From the NCBI RefSeq assembly GCF_014822185.1, contig NZ_QVLR01000062.1, positions 164,601-228,600 on the forward strand: a DNA stretch of 64,000 bases. Reading direction: 5' to 3'. The stretch is from Azoarcus sp. Aa7. Its GTDB lineage: Bacteria; Pseudomonadota; Gammaproteobacteria; Burkholderiales; Rhodocyclaceae. A program made the translations under genes and the position numbers. Below the pieces are notes generated by a model. It was not told the DNA's origin. It saw only the letters and a program-made list of their open reading frames with translations, and ran no database searches. Shown piece after piece: positions 44,639 through 53,593 of the stretch (position 1 is the first letter of the stretch; the number at the start of each line of letters is the position of its first letter).

Positions 44639-45430
44639 ATGGTTGCGATTGCCGGACTCCGGAAGGAGCAGATCTTCGACGCCGTGCAGCAAATGTACAC
44701 GGACGTCGCCAGGCAGCCGGACAAGCGCTTTCACTTCCCGACCGGTCGCGCGGCGTGCCTGTTCGTCGGATATCCGGAAAACTGGTTGGACAGGGTTCCG
44801 CCGAGTGCGCAGGAGTCCTTCGCCGGAGTCGGCTTTCCGTTTGCGGCGGACGCGATCCGCAGTGGCGACAGGGTCCTCGACGTGGGTGCCGGGGCGGGCA
44901 CGGATACGCTGATCGCCGCGGGGCTGGTCGGAGATGCCGGGCGCGTGCTGGCGCTCGACATGACGCCCGCGATGCTCGACAAGCTGCGCGTCAATATCGC
45001 ACTGGCGGGGGTTGAAAACGTGGAGCCGATCGAAGGCAATGCCGAGGCCATTCCCCTGCCCGACGCGTGCGTCGATGTCGTCATGAGCAACGGCGTACTC
45101 AACCTCGTTCCGGACAAGGCGAAGGCGTTCGCGGAGATCTTCCGCGTGCTCCGCCCTGGCGGCCGTGTCCAGCTGGCCGACATCGTCGTGTCGCAGCCGA
45201 TCGGGGAGAAGTCGCGCAGCAATCCCAGGTTGTGGGCGGAGTGCGTGGTGGGCGCGGTCATCGAGGAGATCTACCTCGACACCTTCCGCGGAGCGGGTTT
45301 CGACGTCGTGAGCATCCTGCGTCGATTCGACTATTTCTCCGGCAGCAACAGCGAGGAGACCCGGCGAATCGCCGCTGCGCTGGGGGCGCATGCGCTGGAG
45401 CTGATGCTGCATAAACCGGCCGCGACCTGA
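44639..45430 (+). CDS. ArsM-like class I SAM methyltransferase, second copy
   Basis: A 263-residue paralogue of the methyltransferase at 42950. It shows RVLDVGAGAGTDTLIAAGL (motif I), LALDMTPAMLDKLRVNIALAGVENV, MSNGVLNLVPDKAKAFAEIFRVLRPGGRVQLADIV and NPRLWAECVVGAVIEEIYLDTF. As in the first copy, the ArsM cysteine in 'SNCV' is Gly, while the later Cys (WAEC) is kept. The ATG 44639 has an ideal ribosome site (GGGAGGAGATC); a frame-matched ATG 15 bases earlier lacks one. It begins 24 bases after the anti-sigma stop, so is in the same transcript. Confidence 0.78.
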   Translation: MVAIAGLRKEQIFDAVQQMYTDVARQPDKRFHFPTGRAACLFVGYPENWLDRVPPSAQESFAGVGFPFAADAIRSGDRVLDVGAGAGTDTLIAAGLVGDAGRVLALDMTPAMLDKLRVNIALAGVENVEPIEGNAEAIPLPDACVDVVMSNGVLNLVPDKAKAFAEIFRVLRPGGRVQLADIVVSQPIGEKSRSNPRLWAECVVGAVIEEIYLDTFRGAGFDVVSILRRFDYFSGSNSEETRRIAAALGAHALELMLHKPAAT

Positions 45431-45552
45431 TCGCTACGGTGCTATTGAGCGCCAACCGTCAGCGGGACAGCGGGCGAATGCGCGATGGGCACGGCGTGTG
45501 CCGCCGCGCCGGATGTGCTAGCCTCGGGCCGCCCGCTTGCCCAGGTATTCCG

Positions 45553-45951
45553 ATGAACGCCCTGCCTCTTCCCGAACTGCTTGTCGTCTGCCTGTGCGCC
45601 GAATGGTGCGGCACGTGCCGCGAGTATCGCGCCGGATTCGAGGCGCTCGCGGCGCGATGGCCGCAGGCCGGATTTCATTGGGTGGACGTCGAGGACGATG
45701 CCGAGGTGGCGGGCGACCTCGACATCGAGAACTTCCCCACGCTGCTGATCCAGCGCGGCGATCTGGTGCTGTTCTTCGGCACGATGCTGCCGCAGCACGT
45801 CTTCCTGCAGCGCACGCTGGAAACCCTGGCTGCGCTCGGCGATGGCGAGGCGCGTGCGTACGCCTTCGCCAACGACGAGCGGCGGAGCTGGCAGCAGGAA
45901 TGCAATCTTCGCCCGGCGCTTGCGAAGCATCTCGCGCGCAAGGCGGCCTGA
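45553..45951 (+). CDS. thioredoxin-like protein
   Basis: A 132-residue thioredoxin-fold protein without export signal. The active site is VVCLCAEWCGTCREYRAGF (WCGTC), and the fold continues FHWVDVEDDAEVAGDLDIENFPTLLIQRGDLVLFF with the cis-proline in FPTLL. A C-terminal tail (NDERRSWQQECNLRPALAKHL) follows. Redox activity on disulfides in the cytoplasm is expected. It lies 122 bases after the second methyltransferase; a redox partner of a ZAS anti-sigma is an attractive but unproven reading. The frame is open to 45439, but the ATG at 45553 gives the standard thioredoxin start. Confidence 0.85.
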   Translation: MNALPLPELLVVCLCAEWCGTCREYRAGFEALAARWPQAGFHWVDVEDDAEVAGDLDIENFPTLLIQRGDLVLFFGTMLPQHVFLQRTLETLAALGDGEARAYAFANDERRSWQQECNLRPALAKHLARKAA

Positions 45952-45989
45952 CCCGGCACTCCCCTCCTCCCGCTTCCCGCTTCCCCCCC

Positions 45990-46202
45990 ATGCCAGTCCA
46001 GCCCGCCGACCGCAAGCGCTGCGTTTCGTGCAAACGCTGGGGCGGCGCGCGCAAGCCCGGGGCGAATCCGGGCGAAGTCGAGTATGAGGACGATGCCCGC
46101 GGTGCGTGCAACGAGGGACCGTGGCACGGCACCCTGCGCAGTCCCCGCAATGCCTGCGGACAGTGGGTCATGTGGGCCGAACTTAAGCTCCCCGACGCCT
46201 GA
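45990..46202 (+). CDS. small conserved Cys/Trp protein
   Basis: A 70-residue protein starting at ATG 45990 (MPVQPADRKRCVSCKRWGGAR). It has four Cys (CVSC, then single Cys in GACNEGPW and NACGQWVMW), compatible with a zinc knuckle. The frame lies in the same strand 38 bases after the thioredoxin gene and is in a different frame from it. No named family is recognised; similar short CxxC/W-rich proteins are common as hypotheticals in Betaproteobacteria. Confidence 0.6.
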   Translation: MPVQPADRKRCVSCKRWGGARKPGANPGEVEYEDDARGACNEGPWHGTLRSPRNACGQWVMWAELKLPDA

Positions 46203-46247
46203 GCGCGACGCCGGGAAAATCGGCAAATCCTGATATTGCAGTGCAGC

Positions 46248-46302
46248 TTGCATTCCGTTACGCGGGCGGGTAATTTTCGCGCCTCTCCGTATAACGTATA
46301 CG
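46248..46302 (+). promoter_or_regulatory. promoter and GntR-type operator of the second ABC operon
   Basis: TTGCAT (46248-46253), a 17-base spacer and TAATTT (46271-46276) form a sigma-70 promoter with start near 46284. Just downstream is the palindrome CGTATA-ACG-TATACG (46288-46302), a form expected for FadR-type GntR operators, 25 bases before the GntR start. Three TGCA words at 46237, 46242 and 46249 overlap or precede the -35. Confidence 0.6.
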
Positions 46303-46327
46303 ATCTTACACAAGACCCTCCACGGCT

Positions 46328-47020
46328 ATGCCACTCGATCAACTCGCAGTCCCGCGTGTCTTGCGTCTCTCGGCATCCGATCAGATTGCCGGTTCGCTGC
46401 GCGATGCGATTGTCAGTGGGCACCTCGCGACCGGCGTGGTGCTTCGCCAGGATGAGATCGCGGCCCGCTTCCATGTCAGCAAGATCCCGGTGCGCGAGGC
46501 ACTGAAGCGGCTGGAAGCCGAGGGTCTGGTACGCTTCACGAAGAACCGTGGTGCAGTGGTGGCCGGCCTGTCGCCGGCCGAGATCCTCGAATACATGGAC
46601 ATCCGCGCGATGCTCGAAGCACGCGCCGCCGGGCTCGCAGCAGCCCGCATCAGCGACGAACGCCTGAACGAAGCTCGCCACAAGCTGGCCGAGTTCGGCG
46701 CGTCGCAGGACCCCGGACGCTGGGGCGAACTGAACTGGCTGTTCCATTCGACGCTTTACGCCGACGCCGACCGGCCCATCCTGCTGGCCGAGATCCGCGC
46801 GCTCTACGACAAGCTGGAGCGCTACGTGCGCGCGCTACTGGCGATGACGGCGCAGACCGAGATGCCCAAGACGCAGAGCGAACACAGCGCGATCCTCGAT
46901 GCGTTCGCAAGGCGCGACCCCGACGCTGCGGCGTCCCTGACGCGGGCCCATGTGCTCGATGCGGGGGCGTCGCTCGTGCAGTACCTGAAGGACCACAGAC
47001 ACCACGGAGGAAACACATGA
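46328..47020 (+). CDS. GntR-family (FadR subgroup) transcriptional regulator
   Basis: A 230-residue regulator. The N-terminal winged helix is ASDQIAGSLRDAIVSGHLATGVVLRQDEIAARFHVSKIPVREALKRLEAEGLVRF, split over the GntR signature, and the C-terminal all-helical FCD domain contains EYMDIRAMLEARAAGLAAARI and EHSAILDAFARRDPDAAASLTRAHV with His residues for metal or ligand binding. The stop overlaps the binding-protein start (ATGA), so regulator and importer are translated from one message. It probably represses its own operon through the palindrome at 46288-46302 until the imported compound or a metabolite binds. Confidence 0.88.
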   Translation: MPLDQLAVPRVLRLSASDQIAGSLRDAIVSGHLATGVVLRQDEIAARFHVSKIPVREALKRLEAEGLVRFTKNRGAVVAGLSPAEILEYMDIRAMLEARAAGLAAARISDERLNEARHKLAEFGASQDPGRWGELNWLFHSTLYADADRPILLAEIRALYDKLERYVRALLAMTAQTEMPKTQSEHSAILDAFARRDPDAAASLTRAHVLDAGASLVQYLKDHRHHGGNT

Positions 47021-48111
47021 AGAAGACCCTGATTGCGACCGCCTTCCTCGCGCTCGGCGCGCAGGCCCAGCTCGCCCACGCCGACCTGACGGTGGCGATC
47101 GCGGGCCCGATGACCGGGCAGTACGCCTCGGCCGGCGACCAGATCCGCCGCGGCGCGGAGATGGCGATCGCCGACATCAACGCCAAGGGCGGCGTGCTCG
47201 GGCAGAAGCTGAAGCTCGAAGTCGGCGACGACGCCTGCGATCCGAAGCAGGCGGTCTCCGTCGCGAACACGATGGTCAACAAGAAGATCGTGTTCATGCA
47301 TGGCCACTGGTGCTCGAGCTCGACGATCCCGGCGTCGGAAGTGTACGTCGAGGCCGACATCCCGATGGCGACCGTGTCGACCAACCCCCAGGTCACCGAG
47401 CGCGGCCTGAAGAACATCTTCCGCATCATGGGTCGTGACGACCAGCAGGGATTGGTCGCCGGCGGCTACATCGCCGACAAGTTCAAGGGCAAGAAGGTCG
47501 CCGTGCTCGACGACAAGAGCGCCTACGGCAAGGGTCTGGCCGACGAGATGGCCAAGGCGATCACCGCCAAGGGGCTGAAGCCGACGCTGCGCGAGTCGAT
47601 CACCGCGGGCGAGAAGGATTACTCGGGCATCGTGACCAAGCTCAAGCAGGCAGGCATCGAGGTGCTGGCCTATGGCGGCTACCACACCGAAGTCGCGCTG
47701 ATCCTGCGTCAGGCGCAGCAGGCCGGTCTGAAGCTGACCGTGATGGGCGGCGACACGATGACCAACTCGGAGCTCGTCACGGCTGCCGGTGCCAACTCCG
47801 ACAACGTGATGTTCACGTTCTCGCCCGATCCGCGCAAGAACCCGGATGCGGCTCCGATCGTCAAGCGCTTCCGCGACGCCAAGGTCGAGCCGGAAGGCTA
47901 CGTGATGTACGCCTATGCCGCGATGCAGCTCTTCGAGCAGGCGGCGACGCAGGCGAAGAGCACCAAGTACGCCGACCTCGAGAAGACGATGCGTGGCGGC
48001 ACCTTCAAGACGGTCATCGGCGACATGAGCTTCGACGCCAAGGGTGACCAGAAGAAGCCCGGCTTCGTCGTCTATCAGTGGAAAGGCGGCCAGTACGACT
48101 ACGCCAAGTAA
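47017..48111 (+). CDS. periplasmic binding protein of second branched-chain-type importer
   Basis: A 364-residue Leu/Ile/Val-type binding protein with a Sec signal peptide (TLIATAFLALGAQAQLAHA). The mature start DLTVAIAGPMTGQYASAGDQIRRGAEMAIADIN is the classic LivJ/LivK pattern, and DDACDPKQAV has the Cys pair partner HWCSSSTIPASEVY that forms the disulfide of LivK-like proteins. Such close likeness to amino acid binding members suggests amino acids or small amides as ligand, more so than for the benzoate-island binding protein. Two strong hairpins in the 164 bases after it probably set its level above that of the membrane parts. Confidence 0.9.
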   Translation: MKKTLIATAFLALGAQAQLAHADLTVAIAGPMTGQYASAGDQIRRGAEMAIADINAKGGVLGQKLKLEVGDDACDPKQAVSVANTMVNKKIVFMHGHWCSSSTIPASEVYVEADIPMATVSTNPQVTERGLKNIFRIMGRDDQQGLVAGGYIADKFKGKKVAVLDDKSAYGKGLADEMAKAITAKGLKPTLRESITAGEKDYSGIVTKLKQAGIEVLAYGGYHTEVALILRQAQQAGLKLTVMGGDTMTNSELVTAAGANSDNVMFTFSPDPRKNPDAAPIVKRFRDAKVEPEGYVMYAYAAMQLFEQAATQAKSTKYADLEKTMRGGTFKTVIGDMSFDAKGDQKKPGFVVYQWKGGQYDYAK

Positions 48112-48132
48112 TACCCCTTAGGTCTTGTCACC

Positions 48133-48185
48133 GGCCGGGCAACCCGCCCGGCCCACGCGCCGCCGGTCCAAAAAGCCGGCGGCGC
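48133..48185 (+). terminator. double hairpin between binding protein and permease genes
   Basis: First stem GGCCGGGC (48133-48140) with 48146-48153, loop five bases; second stem GCGCCGCCGG (48157-48166) with 48176-48185, loop nine bases. Both are perfect. Without a T-run they act more likely as transcript stabiliser or attenuator than as full stop. Confidence 0.6.
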
Positions 48186-48275
48186 ACTCTCGCCGGATGA
48201 CTTGCCGCGCGGACCATTCCCCTGGCCTGCCGGCGCCTGCCGCGAGACGCCTGCAAAACGACAAAGGAGACTGCT

Positions 48276-49189
<914 letters not shown>

Positions 49190-49190
<1 letters not shown>

Positions 49191-50491
49191 TGAGCGCCGT
49201 CATCATCGCGCGCCACGCGCGCACGCCCGCAGAACGCTTCAAGGACGCCGCGTGGGTGGCCTTCGTCGCCCTGCTCCTGGGCATTCCGATGGTCGGGCTG
49301 ACGACCGTGGATCAGGGCGGCGCCCTGACGGTCCAGACGCGCTTCGGCATGCTCGGGGCCTTCGTCGGCGTGTCCTTCGTCGGCCGCTTCATCTTCCGCT
49401 GGATCATCGACCAGTTCCGCAACCGCCGCGCCGCCAAGGCCGCGGTCGCAAAGGTCGACCGGACGCCGCAGGTGATCAAGCTGATCGGCTGGGTCGTCCT
49501 CGGCGCATCGGTGACGATGCCGATCATGTTCTCGGACAACCGCTACGTCATCGACACCGCAACCACGGTGCTGATCTACGTGATGCTTGGCTGGGGTCTG
49601 AACGTCGTGGTCGGCCTCGCCGGCCTGCTCGACCTCGGCTACGTCGCGTTCTATGCGGTCGGCGCCTACACGTACGCGCTGCTCTTCTCCCATTTCGGCT
49701 GGACCTTCTGGGAAGCACTGCCGGTCGCGGGTGCGATGGCGGCGACCTTCGGCATCCTGCTCGGCTATCCGATCCTGCGGCTGCGCGGCGATTATCTGGC
49801 GATCGTGACGCTGGGTTTCGGCGAGATCATCCGCGTGATCCTGGTGAACTGGACCGAACTCTCGAACGGCCCCAACGGCATCGGCTCGATCCCGCGCCCG
49901 ACACTCTTCGGCCTCCCCTTCGACCGCAATCCGGCCGAAGGCACGCAGACCTTCGCGACCTTCTTCGGGATCGAGTTCTCGGGCATGCACCGGATCATCT
50001 TCCTGTACTACCTGATTCTGGTGTTGGCGCTGCTGACCAACGTCTTCGTGTCGCGCCTGCGAAAACTTCCGGTCGGGCGCGCGTGGGAAGCCCTGCGCGA
50101 GGACGAGATCGCATGCAAGGCGATGGGCATGAACGTGACCAACGTGAAGCTCTCGGCCTTCGCCATCGGCGCAATGCTGGGCGGTTTCGCCGGCGTGTTC
50201 TTCGCCGCGCGCCAGGGCTTCATCTCGCCGGAAAGCTTCACCTTCACCGAGTCGGCGACGATTCTGGCGATCGTCGTGCTCGGGGGCATGGGCAGTCAGA
50301 TGGGCGTGGTGCTCGCGGCGCTGGTCCTGGTGCTGTTGCCCGAACTCGGCCGCAACTTCGCCGAATACCGCATGCTGCTGTTCGGCACCGCGATGGTGCT
50401 GATCATGGTGTGGAAACCGAGTGGCCTGTTGTCCTCGCGCGAACCCACGATTCGTCTCAACAAGGCCGCTGCCACCGGAGGTCAGCCATGA
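49190..50491 (+). CDS. branched-chain-type ABC permease (LivM-like), second system
   Basis: A 433-residue permease, longer than the benzoate-island counterpart (325) because of an N-terminal extension of about 110 residues with two or three extra helices (WVAFVALLLGIPMVGLTTV, FVGVSFVGRFIFRWIID). This long form is usual for LivM of the amino acid transporter. The core carries GWGLNVVVGLAGLLDLGYVAFYAVGAYTYALL, and LPVGRAWEALREDEIACKAMGMNVTNVKL is the ATPase contact loop (split). Overlaps the upstream and downstream genes by one and four bases. Confidence 0.92.
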
Positions 50492-51318
50492 GCGCCGCTA
50501 CCCTGCTCTCCGTCGAAAACCTGACGATGCGCTTCGGCGGCCTGACGGCCATCGACGACCTGTCGGTATCGGTGCCCGCGGGCAAGATCACCGCAATCAT
50601 CGGCCCGAACGGGGCGGGCAAGACGACCTTCTTCAACTGCCTGACCGGTTTCTACAAGCCGACCACCGGAAGTGTGCGCCTGACGCATCCGAAAAAGGGC
50701 GACATGCGCCTGGAAACGATGACCGGCCACCGCGTCGCACGCGATGCACAGGTCGTGCGCACCTTCCAGAACATCCGGCTGTTCCCGAAGATGACGGTGC
50801 TGGAGAATCTGATCGTCGCGCAGCACAACTTCCTGCAGGATGCGTCGCGCTTTTCGATCGCCGGCATATTCCGCCTGCCAAGCTACCGCAGGGCCGAGGC
50901 CGAGGCGCTGAAGATCGCCGCGCATTGGCTCGACCGCCTGGGCCTCACCGACATCGCCGACGTCGCCGCGGGCGACCTGCCCTACGGCACGCAGCGGCGC
51001 ATCGAGATCGCGCGTGCGCTGTGCGTCGATCCGGTGCTGCTATGTCTGGACGAACCGGCGGCAGGCCTCAACCCGCGCGAATCGGCCGAGCTCAATACGC
51101 TGCTGCTGTCGCTGTGCCGCGAAGAAGGCATCGCCATCCTGCTGATCGAACACGACATGAGCGTCGTGATGAACGTCTCCGACCACATCTGCGTGCTGAA
51201 CTACGGCCGGAAGATCGCCGAAGGCACGCCCGAACACATCCGCAACGACCCGCAAGTCATCAAGGCCTACCTCGGCGAGGATGACGAGGAAACCGCATCC
51301 GGGGAGATCGCCGCATGA
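50488..51318 (+). CDS. branched-chain-type ABC ATPase (LivG-like), second system
   Basis: A 276-residue ABC ATPase. Walker A IIGPNGAGKTTFFNCL, LivG-type insertion with VVRTFQNIRLFPKMTVLENL, signature GDLPYGTQRRIEIA, Walker B VLLCLDEPAAGLNPRE and switch LLIEHDMSVVMNVSD. The start overlaps the stop of LivM (ATGA) and its own end overlaps the LivF start, giving tight coupling. Confidence 0.93.
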   Translation: MSAATLLSVENLTMRFGGLTAIDDLSVSVPAGKITAIIGPNGAGKTTFFNCLTGFYKPTTGSVRLTHPKKGDMRLETMTGHRVARDAQVVRTFQNIRLFPKMTVLENLIVAQHNFLQDASRFSIAGIFRLPSYRRAEAEALKIAAHWLDRLGLTDIADVAAGDLPYGTQRRIEIARALCVDPVLLCLDEPAAGLNPRESAELNTLLLSLCREEGIAILLIEHDMSVVMNVSDHICVLNYGRKIAEGTPEHIRNDPQVIKAYLGEDDEETASGEIAA

Positions 51319-52028
51319 TGCTGCACATGGAGGGCGTACACGCCCATTACGGCCACATCCACGCGCTGCGCGGAGTCGACGTCACCGTGCAGGTGGGCGA
51401 GATTGTGACGCTGATCGGCGCCAACGGCGCCGGCAAGTCGACGCTGATGATGAGCCTGTTCGGCAAGCCGGGCGCCTCGTCGGGCCGCATCGTGTTCGAC
51501 GGCGAGGACATCACGCGCGTGCCGAGCCACCTGATCTCGCGCCGCGGCATCGCGATCGTGCCGGAAGGCCGCCGCATTTTCCCGCGGATGACGGTGATGG
51601 AGAACCTGCTGATGGGCACGGCTTTCGCCGACCCGGCGAATTTCAATGCCGACATCAAGCGCATCTACGCGATGTTCCCGATCCTCGAGGAACGCGCCGC
51701 GCAGCGCGCAGGCACGTTATCGGGCGGCGAGCAGCAGATGCTCGCGATCGGGCGCGCGCTGATGAGCCGGCCGAAGCTGCTGCTGCTCGATGAGCCGTCG
51801 CTGGGGCTTGCGCCGATCTACATCAAGCGCATCTTCCAGATCATCCGCGAGCTCAACACCGAGCACGGCATGACGGTGCTGCTGGTCGAGCAGAACGCCC
51901 ACCACGCGCTGCGCGTCGCCCACCGGGGCTACGTGTTGCAGCACGGTGAGATCGTCTTGGCCGGTAGCGGGCAGGAACTGCTCGCAAGTGAAGAGGTGCG
52001 TGCGGCCTACCTGGAGGGCGGGCACTGA
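51315..52028 (+). CDS. branched-chain-type ABC ATPase (LivF-like), second system
   Basis: A 237-residue ABC ATPase. Walker A LIGANGAGKSTLMMSLF, signature GTLSGGEQQMLAIGRAL, Walker B LLLLDEPSLGLAPIY, and the Q-loop region RRGIAIVPEGRRIFPRMTVMENL typical of LivF. Starts with an ATGA overlap with LivG and its stop shares a base with the EamA ATG. Confidence 0.93.
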   Translation: MMLHMEGVHAHYGHIHALRGVDVTVQVGEIVTLIGANGAGKSTLMMSLFGKPGASSGRIVFDGEDITRVPSHLISRRGIAIVPEGRRIFPRMTVMENLLMGTAFADPANFNADIKRIYAMFPILEERAAQRAGTLSGGEQQMLAIGRALMSRPKLLLLDEPSLGLAPIYIKRIFQIIRELNTEHGMTVLLVEQNAHHALRVAHRGYVLQHGEIVLAGSGQELLASEEVRAAYLEGGH

Positions 52029-52933
52029 TGAGCCACACCGCCGCCCCGCCGCCGCGCTGGATGCCCTTCGTCGTGCTGGGCATCGGGCTGATGGCGGTCT
52101 CCTTCGGCGCGATCTTCGCGCGCCTGGCGCAGGCCGAAGGGGTGCCCTCGCTCGCGGTCGCGAGCTGGCGGCTGGGGCTGGCGGCGCTGGTCGTGACGCC
52201 GATTGCGCTACTGCAGTCGGGGCACGCGCTCGCACAGATGAACCGTCGCCAGGGGCTGCTCGCCCTGGCGGCCGGTTTCTTTCTTGCGCTGCACTTCGGC
52301 ACCTGGATCACCTCGCTGGAATACACGTCGGTCGCTTCCAGCACCGCGCTGGTGACCACCAACCCGCTGTGGATCGGCCTCGCGTCCTTCATGCTGTTTC
52401 GCGAGCGGCCCAGCCGCATGATGCTGGGCGGCATCGCGCTGTCCTTCGGCGGGAGCCTGCTGATCTTCTGGAGCGACAGCCAGAACGCCGGCGCCGGGTC
52501 GAACCCGATGCTCGGCAACCTGCTGGCGCTGATCGGCGCGTGGTGCTTCTCGGCCTACCTGCTGATCGGCCGCCGCTTGCGGGCGGGGCTGCCGCTACCG
52601 GCCTATGTGTGGCTTGCGTACGGCGCCGCAGCCCTGTTCCTGGTCGCGGCGAGCAGCAGCAGCGGCGCTCCGCTCAGCGGCTTCAGCGTCACCGCATGGG
52701 CCGTGCTGGCCGGCATGGCGCTCGGGCCGCAACTGCTCGGGCACACCGCCTACAACTGGTCGTTGCGCCACGTCTCGGCGACCTTCGTCGCGGTGGTCAC
52801 GCTCGGTGAACCGGTCTGCAGCGCGGCGATGGCCTTCATCGTCTTCGGCGAAGGTTTCGCGCCGCTGCAGTTCGGCGGCTTCGCGTTGCTGCTTGCGGGG
52901 ATCTATCTGGCGGCGCGCGGCGAGAAGCCCTGA
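52028..52933 (+). CDS. EamA/DMT-family transporter
   Basis: A 301-residue membrane protein with ten predicted helices in two EamA repeats: VLGIGLMAVSFGAIFARLAQAEGVPSLAVASWRLGLAALVV in the first, and MLGNLLALIGAWCFSAYLLIGRRLRAGL plus VSATFVAVVTLGEPVCSAAMAFIVFGEGF in the second. Members export amino acids, sugars or metabolites. Its coupling to the importer operon by one shared base suggests export of a product or excess of the compound taken up, but direction and substrate are unproven. Confidence 0.88.
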   Translation: MSHTAAPPPRWMPFVVLGIGLMAVSFGAIFARLAQAEGVPSLAVASWRLGLAALVVTPIALLQSGHALAQMNRRQGLLALAAGFFLALHFGTWITSLEYTSVASSTALVTTNPLWIGLASFMLFRERPSRMMLGGIALSFGGSLLIFWSDSQNAGAGSNPMLGNLLALIGAWCFSAYLLIGRRLRAGLPLPAYVWLAYGAAALFLVAASSSSGAPLSGFSVTAWAVLAGMALGPQLLGHTAYNWSLRHVSATFVAVVTLGEPVCSAAMAFIVFGEGFAPLQFGGFALLLAGIYLAARGEKP

Positions 52934-52948
52934 TCGCCGTCTTGCGGA

Positions 52949-53593
52949 TCAGTCTCTGATCCAGCCGCGCTTCAGCGCATAGCTCGCGAGTCCCGCCGCG
53001 GTCTCAATTCCGAGCTTGCGGCGCAGGTTCAGGCGGTGCGTCTCGACGGTGCGCACGCTGACATCCAGTTTCTGCGCGATGCGCTTGTTGCTGTCGCCCT
53101 GGGCGACGAGGATCAGCACTTCCCTCTCCCGCTCCGTCAGGGCCGTCGCGTCGTCCGGCTGTGTCGCCAGCGCGGCGGTCAGGGCGCTGCTGAAGTAGAC
53201 GCCGCCGGCGGCGACCGCCCGGATCGCCGCGATGATCTCGGCCGACGGGGCATCCTTGAGCACGTAGCCGCGTGCGCCGGCACGCATCGCCGACATCACG
53301 TAGCCCTGGCTGTCGTACATGCTCAGGATCAGCACGCGCAGCTCCGGGCGCCGCTGCGCGAGTGCCGTGGTCAGTTCGATGCCGTTGATGTCCGGAAGGC
53401 CGACATCGACCAGCGCGAGGTCCGGGCGCAGGGTTTCCGCGGCGGTCAGGGCCTGCTCGCCGTTGGCCGCTTCGCCGACGATGTCGATCTCCGGGATGTC
53501 GCCCAGCCGCGCGCGCAGGCCGTCGCGGACGAGCTGGTGGTCGTCGACGAGCAGCAGGCGAATCCGGGTGCCGGGATCGGTGGTATCGCTCAT
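52949..53593 (-). CDS. NarL/LuxR-family response regulator
   Basis: A 214-residue two-component regulator. Receiver: RIRLLLVDDHQLVRDGLRARL with the acid pair, phospho-Asp in LALVDVGLPDINGIELT, and Lys in GYVLKDAPSAE. Output HTH: LTEREREVLILVAQGDSNKRIAQKLDVSVRTVETHRLNLRRKLGIETAA, the standard NarL/LuxR block over two helices. The ATG 53593 (AAGGAAGTC upstream) overlaps the kinase stop by four bases. The regulator is encoded with the sCache kinase, and the divergent carbon starvation gene with its 22-bp palindrome is the obvious target. Confidence 0.92.
   Translation of the reverse strand: MSDTTDPGTRIRLLLVDDHQLVRDGLRARLGDIPEIDIVGEAANGEQALTAAETLRPDLALVDVGLPDINGIELTTALAQRRPELRVLILSMYDSQGYVMSAMRAGARGYVLKDAPSAEIIAAIRAVAAGGVYFSSALTAALATQPDDATALTEREREVLILVAQGDSNKRIAQKLDVSVRTVETHRLNLRRKLGIETAAGLASYALKRGWIRD

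Noticed and set aside
42950..45430. Calling the two methyltransferases true arsenite methyltransferases
   Set aside because: The second catalytic cysteine of ArsM is Gly in both and no other arsenic gene (arsR, arsB, arsC) is near.
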